Program-made: the position numbers and the translations under genes
The notes under the pieces: model-generated
Database searches by the model: none
What the model was told of the DNA's origin: nothing
The model's input: only the letters and a program-made list of their open reading frames with translations
Shown: piece by piece, positions 12,379 to 21,404 of the stretch
How the letters are laid out: each line of letters opens with the position of its first letter
Position numbering within the stretch: position 1 is the stretch's first letter
NCBI GenBank assembly: GCA_900754115.1
Contig: CAAEBM010000035.1
Location: 65,323-129,322, forward strand
Reading direction: 5' to 3'
Source: Bacilli bacterium
GTDB lineage: Bacteria > Bacillota_I > Bacilli_A > RFN20 > CAG-631
Length of the DNA stretch: 64,000 bases

Positions 12379-12718
12379 TTTCTAACATCTTTTTTAAATT
12401 GTTGACTGCGTTTTCTAATTTAGATAAACGCTCAATCACTTCGACATTATTATAATTGTCTACATTTATCGTAGCATGACTACTGACAGATTGCAAGCGA
12501 GTGTTTTCAATTTGTAATTTTAAATATTTATCTTGCAACGTTTGATTTTGTGCTAGTAATTGTTCTTTTTCTTTCTTTTGTTTTTCTAATTCATTTTCTA
12601 GTTCTTTGACTTTAAACATGATTTCATCTAAAAAACGATCGACTTCTTCTACCTTATATCCGTGTTGAGCAATTTGAAAATCCTTTTTATAAATCATATT
12701 AGATAATTTTTCTTTCAT
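12362..12718 (-). CDS. gpsB: DivIVA-domain cell-cycle protein GpsB
   Basis: 118-aa GpsB/DivIVA-type coiled-coil protein. In Bacilli it shuttles PBP1 between side wall and septum. The N-terminal DivIVA lipid-binding motif KKDFQIAQHGYKVEEVDRFL is clear, followed by a long heptad coiled coil (35-75), a linker with Asn/Val repeats, and a short C-terminal helix for trimerisation. The nearby class A PBP is its expected partner. The ribosome site is an unusual GGGGGA. The 3' end overlaps the 5' end of rnpB by about 15 bp. Confidence 0.92.
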   Translation of the reverse strand: MKEKLSNMIYKKDFQIAQHGYKVEEVDRFLDEIMFKVKELENELEKQKKEKEQLLAQNQTLQDKYLKLQIENTRLQSVSSHATINVDNYNNVEVIERLSKLENAVNNLKKMLEKTNLG

Positions 12719-12853
12719 ATCGATCCCCCAATTGTCTACTTTTTTATTTTACCATTTTTTACCGATAAAAAAAAGTATATAATAAAGATAAACCATGAAT
12801 ATTTTGTTTGAAACATACCAAAATACAAGTGGTGAAAGAAGTAGGTGAACCTC

Positions 12854-13408
12854 TTGATTAATTACCCTGTTAAAAAAGTAAACCAAAATCGCAAAGTAAA
12901 CAATCTTTCCAATAAAGGAATGGCTTTAGAAGAAATGATTAATCGTTCTAATGAATACTATAAAGAAAACGATATTGCATTCATCACTAAACGCCCAACT
13001 CCGATAAAAGTGTTGAAAACAGATGGCAACTATAAAATAACAGACGCTGTTTTTTTAAGTGCCAGTACTTTAGATTATGTGGGTGTATTTCAAGGGCATT
13101 ATCTTGATTTCGAAGCAAAAGAAACTTCTTCAAAAATAGGATTTCCTTTATCCAATCTTGCACAACATCAATTAAAATCGATTGAACTTGTCATCAAACA
13201 TAAAGGATACTCCTTTGTTTTAGTCTACCTTAAAGCATTTGAAGAAATCTATCTATTAGATGGCGACTTTATTCTCAAGGCAGCAAAATCCAATCAAAAA
13301 ATGATTCCAATTGAAGAAATTCAAACTCATGGAATTCAAGTTAAAAAAGGATATAGCATTTTACTTGATTATATAAAAGCCGTAAGAATTGCTTATTTTG
13401 AAAAATAA
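12854..13408 (+). CDS. recU: Holliday junction resolvase RecU
   Basis: Structure-specific nuclease that cleaves Holliday junctions in recombination and chromosome segregation. I choose the TTG at 12854 (184 aa): AGGTG lies 7 bp upstream and the product then begins MINYPVKK, like other RecU proteins. A GTG at 12845 in the same frame is the alternative. Visible family motifs: NKGMALEEMINRSNEYY, TKRPTPIKV, then the nuclease core STLDYVGVFQGHYLDFEAKET (Asp/Glu/Lys active site) and FPLSNLAQHQ. It is coupled to the PBP gene by a 20-bp overlap, as in Bacillus recU-ponA. Confidence 0.94.
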   Translation: MINYPVKKVNQNRKVNNLSNKGMALEEMINRSNEYYKENDIAFITKRPTPIKVLKTDGNYKITDAVFLSASTLDYVGVFQGHYLDFEAKETSSKIGFPLSNLAQHQLKSIELVIKHKGYSFVLVYLKAFEEIYLLDGDFILKAAKSNQKMIPIEEIQTHGIQVKKGYSILLDYIKAVRIAYFEK

Positions 13409-15773
13409 AAGAAAAACAATCTTACTTCATTTCACCAATATTTTTGCAATTCTATTCCTATGTGTTACCCTCATAGGAATTTCTTATACTCTTATTCTTT
13501 TTAGTCAAGCTCCTTCTTTATATATTGCACCCATTGAAACACGTCAAGTGTCTACCGTGTATGACAATCAAAATCAGTTAATCACCCACTTGCAAAAAGA
13601 AAGTGCACCTCAGGTCACTTATGAACAGTTACCCGATGTTTTTATCGATGCTTTATTAAGTGAAGAAGATGTCCGTTTTTTTGTTCACAACGGCATTGAT
13701 ATCCCTCGACTATTATCAGCCGCCTATACGAATGTCATTTCTCAGTCTTATGCCCAAGGAGCGTCAACTTTAACACAACAATTAGTTAAAAATACGATGC
13801 TCAATTCTCATAAAACTTTAAAAAGAAAGCTTGAAGAAATGTATTTATCCTATAAGATGGAAAAAATTTATTCTAAAAAAGAAATTATTGAACTTTATGC
13901 CAATTATATTTGTTTTGATGGAATCAATCCTGGAGCAAATTATGCTTCTTTAAAATTTTTTAATAAGCCTATTAGTCAAGTTACCCTTCCTGAAGCTGCC
14001 TTGCTTGTTGGAATGGTCAATCTTCCCACTTATTATAATCCTTTTAAAAATCCGATTCCCGCTACAAAAAGACGAAATGAAGTGTTAGATGCCATGGTTC
14101 AAACTGGAGCCATTGCTTCTTATCAAGCAGAAACTGCAAAAGCTTTCCCTTTAGAAAAAATGTTATATTATCAAACCGATCAAGAAAAAACGACTTATCC
14201 TTTTCAAGCTTATCTTGATATCGTTTATAGTCAAATTAAAGAATATACTAATTTGGATCCCTTTACTACTCCAATGGAGATTTATACCTATATGGATCCT
14301 ATTTTACAAGCTGAAATTGATTTGATGCAACAAAATGAGTCCAGTTATATTCATTTTGACAACGATTTGCAGCAATTTGCAGCAGCAATTATCAACAATG
14401 AAAATGGTGCACTAATTGCAGCGTTTGGTGGCAGAAATTATGCTGGCCAGCGTTTATTTAATCGTGCCTATGATATGATGAAACAACCCGCCTCTACAAT
14501 TAAACCAATTTTATCATATGCTTTAGCTTATGAACATTTAAATTGGAGTGATCAACACAAAGTCATCGACAAACCAACCAATTATCCAAATACCACACAA
14601 CAAGTTCACAATGTGGACCAAAATTATATGGGGGAATTAATGATTGATGAAGCCATTGGTTATTCTAGAAATACCATCGCCGTTCAAACCTTACAAGACG
14701 TCGTCAATCATATTGGAATGGATGGAGTGACCGACTATCTTCAACAAATCGGACTATTAGATGCCAAACCCGAAGATGTCTCCTATGCTTATGCTTTAGG
14801 TGCTTTTCATTATGGTGTTTCCCCTACAAGTTTAGCAGCTGCTTATGCAATGATTGCGAATCAAGGAGTTTATAAAACCCCTCTTGCTGTTAAAAAAATT
14901 GTCTTATTAAAAGAAAACAAAGAAATCACATTTACCATTCAAAATCAACGAGTACTTCATGAAGATTCAGCCTATTTATTAAATAGCGTAATGGAAAATG
15001 TGATGCAAAAAAACTTTTGGAATATTAATGTCATTCAACCTAAAAATATTCGTGTCTGTGCTAAAACTGGAACTTCTAGTTTTGATCGTCAGCTTTTAAA
15101 TGATTATAATTATCCTTCTAATGCATATAAAGATCGTTGGCTTGCTGGATATAGTAAAAATTTAACAATTGCTGCTTGGACCGGATTTGATGTTACAGAA
15201 AAAGGTCAAGAAACCTATTTTGTACCTAGCAGTAATGATGCAAACATTGTAAAACAATTCTTTAAAAGAATGATGGATATTGCTGGTATTCCAAATCAAA
15301 CGTATAATAAACCCAATAACATCATCTCTGTGCCGATTGTAAAAGGGTCTTATCCTTATTTATTGCCAACTGATAATGTTCATCCGGATTCTATTGTTGT
15401 CGCTCAATTTAAAAAAGAAGCTCTTCCCACCACTTATATTTGCGAACCAACGATTGATAAAAAAGTCGAATTTGATTATTACCTATCCGACTCTCGTTTA
15501 ACAATTTTAGTTCCAAATCCAAGTGTTGAAGAAACTTCTTATCATAAAATATTTGATTATGAAAAAATTTATGGTGATTTAGAGTTGATTTGTGAAATCA
15601 AAAATGATCGCAATGAAACCTATCGTGTGATTTTAAATCAATCTATCAATGAAATCGATTTATTTTCTAAAGGAAATTACACCATGGAACTTTATTACCA
15701 ATATAAAAATGGCCATCAAAAAGGTCCTTCACAAAAAGAAACTTTTACCGTTTCAAAGGGCAGCTTATTTTAA
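13389..15773 (+). CDS. ponA: bifunctional class A penicillin-binding protein (transglycosylase/transpeptidase)
   Basis: Builds peptidoglycan strands and cross-links them outside the membrane. 794 aa from TTG 13389; a second TTG at 13398 is possible. Membrane anchor at residues 11-39. GT51 transglycosylase motifs: SEEDVRFF (92-98), GASTLTQQLVKN (124-135), RKLEEMYLSYKMEK and the IELYAN block (about 146-172). Transpeptidase motifs: STIK with catalytic Ser369/Lys372, SRN at 426-428, KTGTS at 559-563. The last roughly 170 residues form a C-terminal extracellular tail. It lies downstream of recU, and its last 9 bp overlap the convergent nth gene. Confidence 0.95.
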   Translation: MLILKNKRKTILLHFTNIFAILFLCVTLIGISYTLILFSQAPSLYIAPIETRQVSTVYDNQNQLITHLQKESAPQVTYEQLPDVFIDALLSEEDVRFFVHNGIDIPRLLSAAYTNVISQSYAQGASTLTQQLVKNTMLNSHKTLKRKLEEMYLSYKMEKIYSKKEIIELYANYICFDGINPGANYASLKFFNKPISQVTLPEAALLVGMVNLPTYYNPFKNPIPATKRRNEVLDAMVQTGAIASYQAETAKAFPLEKMLYYQTDQEKTTYPFQAYLDIVYSQIKEYTNLDPFTTPMEIYTYMDPILQAEIDLMQQNESSYIHFDNDLQQFAAAIINNENGALIAAFGGRNYAGQRLFNRAYDMMKQPASTIKPILSYALAYEHLNWSDQHKVIDKPTNYPNTTQQVHNVDQNYMGELMIDEAIGYSRNTIAVQTLQDVVNHIGMDGVTDYLQQIGLLDAKPEDVSYAYALGAFHYGVSPTSLAAAYAMIANQGVYKTPLAVKKIVLLKENKEITFTIQNQRVLHEDSAYLLNSVMENVMQKNFWNINVIQPKNIRVCAKTGTSSFDRQLLNDYNYPSNAYKDRWLAGYSKNLTIAAWTGFDVTEKGQETYFVPSSNDANIVKQFFKRMMDIAGIPNQTYNKPNNIISVPIVKGSYPYLLPTDNVHPDSIVVAQFKKEALPTTYICEPTIDKKVEFDYYLSDSRLTILVPNPSVEETSYHKIFDYEKIYGDLELICEIKNDRNETYRVILNQSINEIDLFSKGNYTMELYYQYKNGHQKGPSQKETFTVSKGSLF

Positions 15774-16388
15774 AGGTTTATACTCCTTTTTACACTTTTC
15801 TTTTAGTTGACATTTTTCACATAATGGTTGTTTTGCTTTACAAAAATATCGACCAAAAAATATTAAGCTATGATGCATTTGAATCCAATTTTCAGGCTCA
15901 ATAGCTTTTTTTAATTTTTCTTCCACTTTTTCTATTGAATCCTCGACGTTTGCATAATTTAGACGTTTGGCAATACGATTGACATGCGTATCTACGGGTA
16001 AAGCGGGAATTTTAAATCCTTCAGCAAATAATACATTTATCGTTTTATTTCCAACGCCTGGCAATTTTAACAATGACTCTCTATCTTTTGGAACTTCTCC
16101 TTGATATTGCTCGTCAATCATTTTAGCAATTTCTAAAATATTTTTCGATTTCACTTTATACATGCCTATTGATTTTAATATTTGTTCAATTTGAGATAAT
16201 GGGGCATTTTTTAAAGTTGCAGCATCAGGATATTTTAAAAACAATTCTTTTGTCACTAAATTAACTCTGGCATCGGTTGTTTGTGCTGATAAAACGACAG
16301 CAATTAAAAGTTGAAAAAGACTGTGATAATTTAATTCACATTTTGCATTGGGATACAAAGAGTAAATATATTGTAATTTCTCGTCCAT
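15765..16388 (-). CDS. nth: endonuclease III (DNA glycosylase/AP lyase)
   Basis: Base-excision repair enzyme removing oxidised pyrimidines. 207 aa. The helix-hairpin-helix motif LPGVGNKTINV holds the catalytic Lys, and PVDTHVNRIAKRL holds the catalytic Asp. The C-terminal iron-sulfur motif is complete (Cys-X6-Cys-X2-Cys-X5-Cys, CKAKQPLCEKCQLKEKC). It sits 1 bp after dnaD and is convergent with the PBP gene, matching the Bacillus order dnaD-nth-ponA-recU. Confidence 0.97.
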   Translation of the reverse strand: MDEKLQYIYSLYPNAKCELNYHSLFQLLIAVVLSAQTTDARVNLVTKELFLKYPDAATLKNAPLSQIEQILKSIGMYKVKSKNILEIAKMIDEQYQGEVPKDRESLLKLPGVGNKTINVLFAEGFKIPALPVDTHVNRIAKRLNYANVEDSIEKVEEKLKKAIEPENWIQMHHSLIFFGRYFCKAKQPLCEKCQLKEKCKKEYKPLK

Positions 16389-16389
16389 A

Positions 16390-17019
16390 TTACTTATTTA
16401 ACCAATCAATTTTGCTAAGTTCAATTGTTTCTTGCAATTGATTTTGATATTCCGCTTCACTGAGTTGTTTCTTTTTATGTTCTTCAAATAAAATCGTGTC
16501 AATATATCGAATGGAATGATTTGCTGATTGCGCACATAAATCTACTGCCATTTGAATTTCTTCATACGTATACTTTTTATCTAACCAACCATTAATAATA
16601 TCGTATTCTAAAGGAGAAAGGGGACGACCAAAAAATTTTTCAAATAAAACAAAGACATTTTGATCTTCTTGTGGCTTTTCTATCTTTTTTTGCTTTTGTT
16701 GCCATTCTTTAAAATATAATTCATTTAACTTTTGATGCAAAAATGAAAGATCCGTTTGTACCTTTCCATTTTCATCAATCTGCGTTTTAATCCATCCTTT
16801 TGCAATTAAATTTGTGTATAAGACATCAATTTTAGTCACTGTAAAATTACTAAGCAAAGCTAAATCAGAGGGATTAATAAACGTATTTCCTGCTTGATAA
16901 AGGGTATGCGTTAAAAGCAATATCATGGCTTCATCATCACTTAAACCAAGTTTTTTATAATTTAAAATCAACATTTTTTCTACATTCAACATTTCTTCAA
17001 GATAAGGGTTGAAAGCCAT
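16390..17019 (-). CDS. dnaD: DNA replication initiation protein DnaD
   Basis: Primosome protein that helps load the replicative helicase in low-GC Gram-positives. 209 aa from the ATG at 17019, with AAAGGAGGAA upstream; the in-frame ATG at 17040 lies upstream of that site. The N-terminal winged-helix DnaD domain (LNYKKLGLSDDEAMILLL) is followed by a charged linker (about 110-125) and the C-terminal DnaB_2-type domain (FEKFFGRPLSPLEYDIINGW). It lies between cca and nth. Confidence 0.93.
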   Translation of the reverse strand: MAFNPYLEEMLNVEKMLILNYKKLGLSDDEAMILLLTHTLYQAGNTFINPSDLALLSNFTVTKIDVLYTNLIAKGWIKTQIDENGKVQTDLSFLHQKLNELYFKEWQQKQKKIEKPQEDQNVFVLFEKFFGRPLSPLEYDIINGWLDKKYTYEEIQMAVDLCAQSANHSIRYIDTILFEEHKKKQLSEAEYQNQLQETIELSKIDWLNK

Positions 17020-17032
17020 ATATATTCCTCCT

Positions 17033-17785
17033 TTAATCAATCATTTCTTCTAATTGTTCTTTTATTATTTCTAAAGAAATCGTGGCAGATTGGTTTAAAA
17101 AAAACACTCTATTATAACCAAATAAGGTAGTTAAAATCCTTTCTTTTTCATATAACTGATTCGTTTGTTCCACGCCACATTCTTCATAGGTTTTTTTAAT
17201 TTCATAGGCTAGTTTATTGATACTTAATCGTTTAATTTCCTCTACAGATTGAATAAAAGCTCTTTTAGTACTTTCATCCATTTTAAAACCTAATTTTTGT
17301 TTTAAACGTAACCCTCTTAAAATTCGTGAGGGATCTTCTTTTAATCGTTTAATGGGATCTCCTATTAAACGAATCGTTCGGTTTTGTAAATCATTTAACC
17401 CTTGATGAAAATCCGTAATCTTTTTATTTTCATCCATATAAAGTGCATTAATCGTAAAATCTCTGCGCCAACTATCTTCTTCAGCCTTTTGACTGAAACG
17501 TACAATTTTTGGATAAACAGAGGGATAACAATAATCTTCTACTCGAAAAGTCGTAATTTCAGCTTTTAAACCTTGAAATTCAATTTTTACATTTCCAAAC
17601 ATTTTTCCTTGTTCAGAAACAACAAAAAACAAACGACAGACTTGTTGGGGCAAAGCATCGGTTGTAATGTCGACATCACAATATGGAAGGTTTAAATATT
17701 CATCTAAACTACTTCCTCCAATAAGATAAGCTTGATGTCCATTTTGTTTCAATATTTTTAATATTTCTTGAATCCGTTTATCCAT
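17033..17785 (-). CDS. cca: short CCA-adding tRNA nucleotidyltransferase
   Basis: Class II nucleotidyltransferase that adds or repairs the 3' CCA of tRNA. Motif A carries the metal ligands DVD (37-39), motif B is RRDFTINAL (107-115), and motif D is KEDPSRILRGLR with EDxxR at 150-154, which favours a CCA enzyme over a poly(A) polymerase. Two oddities. The usual GG-xVRD turn reads GGSSLD, so the common Arg is replaced. The protein is only 250 aa against about 400 in Bacillus, so most of the body and tail region is missing. Activity could be intact or reduced. It lies 13 bp upstream of the dnaD start and 17 bp after dapB. Confidence 0.85.
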   Translation of the reverse strand: MDKRIQEILKILKQNGHQAYLIGGSSLDEYLNLPYCDVDITTDALPQQVCRLFFVVSEQGKMFGNVKIEFQGLKAEITTFRVEDYCYPSVYPKIVRFSQKAEEDSWRRDFTINALYMDENKKITDFHQGLNDLQNRTIRLIGDPIKRLKEDPSRILRGLRLKQKLGFKMDESTKRAFIQSVEEIKRLSINKLAYEIKKTYEECGVEQTNQLYEKERILTTLFGYNRVFFLNQSATISLEIIKEQLEEMID

Positions 17786-17802
17786 TTTATTGCCCCTTTA
17801 AT

Positions 17803-18447
17803 TCAAATTAAATTTATAAAAAAATTGTCGTCTTCATGTTGTAGATAATATAAAACCCCTTTAGCATATACTTCTTTTTTATCTACTTCATAGACTATTT
17901 CCATTTTATCACATTTTGATTCAAATAGGATATCATAATGAATGATTGTGTCTGTTCGATCTTGACTTACAATTTTGCAATCACAATTTGCTAAAGATTG
18001 AAGCAATTTTCCTGTTCCAGAAGGTTTATCTTTTTTGGAGTAATGATGCTGTTCAACAATTTTAACGGATTCAAAAGATTGACTGAGCAATGAAAAATTT
18101 CGAATAAGAACGTTCATAGGCAACGAAAAGTTACTACAAATCAAACCTTTTATGTGCTTTTTTTGACATTCATCATGAAGATATTTCAACTCATCTTGAC
18201 TAAAACCTGTTGTTCCACAAATAAAGGGAAGATGATGTTGAATGCATAGTAAAAGATGTTGATAAGCAACTTCTTTATTTGTAAAATCAATCACCCAATC
18301 AATAACAGGATGATTGGCAAGCACTTCTTTTAACGTTTTTTCATTTTCATTGACGCAGTCGACTATTTCATATCCTTCTTGCTTTAATAGTCGATACACT
18401 TCTGAACCACATTTTCCTTTACTGCCACATATTACAATTTTTTTCAC
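17803..18447 (-). CDS. dapB: 4-hydroxy-tetrahydrodipicolinate reductase
   Basis: NAD(P)H-dependent reductase of the lysine/diaminopimelate pathway, which also supplies dipicolinate for spores. The start is GTG 18447, with GAGGTG upstream; the open frame extends back into the hup terminator but has no ribosome site there. 214 aa, shorter than the usual 240-270. The Rossmann loop CGSKGKCGSEV, the GTTGFS motif and the active-site block EQHHYSKKDKPSGTG are intact. The shortening is at the C-terminus. No other lysine genes are nearby. Confidence 0.93.
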   Translation of the reverse strand: MKKIVICGSKGKCGSEVYRLLKQEGYEIVDCVNENEKTLKEVLANHPVIDWVIDFTNKEVAYQHLLLCIQHHLPFICGTTGFSQDELKYLHDECQKKHIKGLICSNFSLPMNVLIRNFSLLSQSFESVKIVEQHHYSKKDKPSGTGKLLQSLANCDCKIVSQDRTDTIIHYDILFESKCDKMEIVYEVDKKEVYAKGVLYYLQHEDDNFFINLI

Positions 18448-18502
18448 ATTTTCACCTCGTTTAAAAATATGAAAAAAATTGTGGTAATATTTCTTTTTTA
18501 AA

Positions 18503-18526
18503 AAAAAGCAGTACGCACTGCTTTTT
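18503..18526 (-). terminator. terminator of hup
   Basis: AAAAAGCAGT / ACTGCTTTTT with a 4-nt loop, 15 bp after the hup stop, flanked by an A-run and a T-run. It separates hup from dapB, although some read-through may feed dapB, for which I saw no clear promoter. Confidence 0.9.
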
Positions 18527-18541
18527 TTTATTATGCCAATA

Positions 18542-18817
18542 TTATTTAACTTGTTCTTTAAATGATTTAGCTGGTTTAAATCCAACAGTCTTATAAGATG
18601 GAACAATAACTTTCTTGTTTGTCAAAGGAATGACAGCGGTTCTTGCCTTTCTTGTTTTAACAACAAAATTTCCAAATCCAGGAATTTTAACCATTTCTCC
18701 AGCTTTCAATTCTTCTACAATGGTTTCAAAAACTGCGTCTACAACTTTTGTTGCTTCTGCTTTTGTAATTCCTTTTGCTTCACTAATTTTAGCAGCTAAT
18801 TCTTGTTTATTCATCAT
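18542..18817 (-). CDS. hup: DNA-binding protein HU
   Basis: Histone-like nucleoid protein, 91 aa, homodimer that bends DNA. Family motifs: MNKQELAAKISE, then GFGNFVVKTRKAR (the start of the beta arm), and VPSYKTVGFKPAKSFK near the end. It has its own promoter and terminator. The spoIVA-hup adjacency is also seen in B. subtilis (spoIVA-hbs). Confidence 0.97.
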   Translation of the reverse strand: MMNKQELAAKISEAKGITKAEATKVVDAVFETIVEELKAGEMVKIPGFGNFVVKTRKARTAVIPLTNKKVIVPSYKTVGFKPAKSFKEQVK

Positions 18818-18849
18818 TCGTCCTCCTTTTTTAAGTGTTTTCTACTTAT

Positions 18850-18877
18850 ATTATACATATTTTGAACGTTTTGGCAA
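18850..18877 (-). promoter_or_regulatory. sigma-A promoter of hup
   Basis: Minus strand TTGCCA (18877-18872), a 16-bp spacer, TATAAT (18855-18850). The start codon is about 35 bp downstream, with AAAGGAGGA between. Confidence 0.75.
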
Positions 18878-18938
18878 ATAATATTCTCATTTATAGGCCG
18901 ATTTTTGTAAAAAAACATCTTTTTTTACCTAATTAAAC

Positions 18939-18965
18939 AAAAAAAAGGACAATGTCCTTTTTTTT
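18939..18965 (-). terminator. terminator of spoIVA
   Basis: A8-GGAC-AAT-GTCC-T8 inverted repeat 22 bp beyond the spoIVA stop; a GC core with long A/T arms, usable in either direction. Confidence 0.8.
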
Positions 18966-18986
18966 GAATTAAACTATCTTTTGAGT

Positions 18987-20453
18987 TTAGAAAACAATAG
19001 CAATTAAATTATTTTTTCCACGATTCGTCATGGATTTTAAAATATTTTGTAATTTTACGCGATTGTTTTCTGGTAAAGTTAGTAATTTAGCATTAATTCC
19101 ATCTTTTAATAAATCTCCAATATTTCTACCAAACATAGACATATTGACTAAAGATTCCTCATTTTGTGTCAAATATTCAATCATTGCTTCACTTTGTTCT
19201 TTACTTCCTAAAATCGGTTCAAAGGTATTTTCGACATCGACTCTAAAGATATGTAAAGTTGGAGCACTTGCTTTAATTTTGACACCATAACGATTTCCAT
19301 TTTTAATTAATTCTGGTTTAGAAATAGTAATGTCATTTAAAGATGGAACAGAAGATCCATAACCTGTTTCTTTTGCCATTAAAATAGCAGGTAATAAATC
19401 AGCCATTTGTTCTTTATATTGCTTATATTCTTGCAAAATCTTAATTAAATCGGCTTTATCTTGTAAGTCTGTACCCACAATATCATTAATTACGGCTTCA
19501 TATAATCCATCTTTAGGTTCAATTCTAAGTGTGACTACTCCTGTAGCTGTATCAATGTTGGTAATTTCTACACTTTTAGCATATTCATTTTGTCTCATGG
19601 ATTCTGCTAATTTTTCAACATCGCGCACTTTTTTGGCTTCTTGTAAAGCGTTTTGAATGGATTGACGATAAGATTGTTTTAACCAATAATTTTCATCTAA
19701 TGCTGCAACCCAACTTGGGAAAACGACATCGACATCTAATACAGGGAATTCATAAAGCGCATCTTTCAAGACTTGGTTTGCATCTTCTTGATTCATTTGT
19801 TCAATCGACATTGGAATGACGCTTACTTGGTATTTTTCAGCCAATTCTCTTGCTGTTTGTTGTGCTAAAGCCCCATTTGGATCTTTTGAATTGACGATGA
19901 CAATAAAAGGTTTCCCAATCGTTTGTAATTGCGTGATGACTTCATCTTCAGCTTCTACATAAGAATTTCGAGGAATATCTACAATCGTTCCGTCTGTGGT
20001 CACTACAATTCCGATACTGCAGTGATCGGTAATCACTTTTTGCGTGCCAATTTTGGCTGCTTCATCAAATGGAATGGCATCTTCAAACCATGGAGTTTTA
20101 ACCATTCTAATTTTGTCTTCATCCATATAGCCTTTTGCATCTTTGAAGACATAACCAACACAATCCACTAAGCGAACTTGAACACTTAAATTTTCACCAA
20201 CATCGACACTTACAGCATTATTTGGAACAAATTTAGGTTCCGTAGTCATAATGGTCTTGCCTTGTCCAGATTGTGGCAATTCATCGGTTGCTCTTGCCTT
20301 TTGATATTCATCTTGAATATTATTAATGACAACCAATTCCATAAATCGTTTAATAAAAGTCGATTTACCAGTTCTAACGGGTCCTACTACACCTAAATAT
20401 ATATCGCCGTTTGTTCTGCCACCAATATTTTTTAATAGTTCTTTTATATTCAC
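18987..20453 (-). CDS. spoIVA: stage IV sporulation protein A (spore coat morphogenetic ATPase)
   Basis: Cytoskeletal ATPase that polymerises on the forespore surface and forms the coat basement layer. The start is GTG 20453 (488 aa), with GGGAGG upstream; an ATG at 20468 overlaps that site. Walker A GPVRTGKST (24-32), then DELPQSGQGKTIMTTEPKF and VRLVDCVGY, as in Bacillus SpoIVA (492 aa). The C-terminus ends NLIAIVF, close to the conserved hydrophobic end needed for membrane localisation by SpoVM. Diagnostic for true endospore formation. A 9-bp stem-loop abuts the ribosome site. Confidence 0.97.
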   Translation of the reverse strand: MNIKELLKNIGGRTNGDIYLGVVGPVRTGKSTFIKRFMELVVINNIQDEYQKARATDELPQSGQGKTIMTTEPKFVPNNAVSVDVGENLSVQVRLVDCVGYVFKDAKGYMDEDKIRMVKTPWFEDAIPFDEAAKIGTQKVITDHCSIGIVVTTDGTIVDIPRNSYVEAEDEVITQLQTIGKPFIVIVNSKDPNGALAQQTARELAEKYQVSVIPMSIEQMNQEDANQVLKDALYEFPVLDVDVVFPSWVAALDENYWLKQSYRQSIQNALQEAKKVRDVEKLAESMRQNEYAKSVEITNIDTATGVVTLRIEPKDGLYEAVINDIVGTDLQDKADLIKILQEYKQYKEQMADLLPAILMAKETGYGSSVPSLNDITISKPELIKNGNRYGVKIKASAPTLHIFRVDVENTFEPILGSKEQSEAMIEYLTQNEESLVNMSMFGRNIGDLLKDGINAKLLTLPENNRVKLQNILKSMTNRGKNNLIAIVF

Positions 20454-20465
20454 AAAGTAACCTCC

Positions 20466-20489
20466 CATACATTTCTATTAAAATGTATG
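20466..20489 (-). repeat. inverted repeat abutting the spoIVA ribosome site
   Basis: CATACATTT (20466-20474), 6 bp, AAATGTATG (20481-20489): a perfect 9-bp stem. On the mRNA it ends directly against the GGGAGG ribosome site. It could be an operator, a translational control hairpin, or chance. The CATACATT part also resembles a sigma-E -10 element. Confidence 0.4.
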
Positions 20490-20496
20490 ACAATAA

Positions 20497-20521
20497 AAAA
20501 GAGTTTAGAACAAACTCTTTT
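20497..20521 (-). terminator. terminator of the CPBP protease gene
   Basis: AAAAGAGTTT / AAACTCTTTT, 5-nt loop, 6 bp after the stop, with a T run on the minus strand. Confidence 0.85.
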
Positions 20522-20526
20522 AAAAT

Positions 20527-21324
20527 TTATAAAATGCAAAGCATCGTAATGACATTCATAAGAAAAGAAATCGTATTGTAAATAAAATGAGCTAAAATGG
20601 AAACAGATATATTTCTTTCTTTATAATACGCATAAGTTAATCCCACTCCACCCACTAAATAAACGGGCAAAGAAGTTAAATCAGATAAAAAAGTTCCTGT
20701 CGTTAAACTTGTCAATAAGTGCATTCCTGCAAATATACAAGCAATAACCCAAAATGCCACTTTTTCATTTTTTCTTCCAATTCCTCTAAACAAACAGAAT
20801 CTAAATGCGCATTCTTCAATAATCGGTGCCAATATACAAACGTATAAACCAGCAATGATGGGTGTTAAATACATCATTGAGTTAATTGAATCTTGATTAG
20901 CACTTGTACTTTCCCATCTAAAAATCATTAAAATTAAACTCCAAGCAAAAATCGCAACATACATTAAACCGACATATTTTAATGCTTTTGCCCAATTGTC
21001 AGCTTTTTTAAATTGCGCCAATATAGGTTTTAAATATTTTCTTATGACAATTAAAAATATCGTAACGCAAGTTATTCCTCCAAGTAAACCAGCTAGTGAA
21101 GAAATATTGGCTGCATGAGGAGTATGATTCGTTAATCGCACAATTGCTGCGATAATAATGGAATAAAAACTGGATAATAAAGAATGTCCAAAATATAATA
21201 GCAATCCGGCAATGACCAATTTAATTGCATCAAAACCGATTTCTTCATATCCCCAAGCATCTCTAAAGGGTAAAACAACTTCTTTTTTTGTTTCTGTATT
21301 GATTTCATCGTATTGATCTATCAT
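20527..21324 (-). CDS. CPBP-family intramembrane metalloprotease
   Basis: Abi/CAAX-protease-like membrane protein, 265 aa with about eight hydrophobic segments. The family motifs are all present: EECAFR (Glu170, Glu171, Arg175), a His in FAGMH (202), and HFIYN (His246, Asn250). Family members process prenylated or bacteriocin-like peptides, or act in immunity or envelope signalling; the substrate here is unknown. Single gene with its own terminator. It lies between spoIVA and spmB but nothing links it directly to sporulation. Confidence 0.85.
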   Translation of the reverse strand: MIDQYDEINTETKKEVVLPFRDAWGYEEIGFDAIKLVIAGLLLYFGHSLLSSFYSIIIAAIVRLTNHTPHAANISSLAGLLGGITCVTIFLIVIRKYLKPILAQFKKADNWAKALKYVGLMYVAIFAWSLILMIFRWESTSANQDSINSMMYLTPIIAGLYVCILAPIIEECAFRFCLFRGIGRKNEKVAFWVIACIFAGMHLLTSLTTGTFLSDLTSLPVYLVGGVGLTYAYYKERNISVSILAHFIYNTISFLMNVITMLCIL

Positions 21325-21404
21325 CGTCTCACAACCTTTTCAAATATTATATTAAACTTTTATAAAAATTAAAACAGAAAAATAAGAATTGTGATTGAAA
21401 TCAC

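Noticed and set aside
18448..18606. Upstream extension of dapB by 53 codons
   Set aside because: It covers the hup terminator and the end of hup; GTG 18447 with GAGGTG gives the normal Rossmann N-terminus.
20482..20510. Sigma-E promoter of spoIVA
   Set aside because: CATACATT could be a -10, but no acceptable -35 exists at the right distance, and the region overlaps a terminator.
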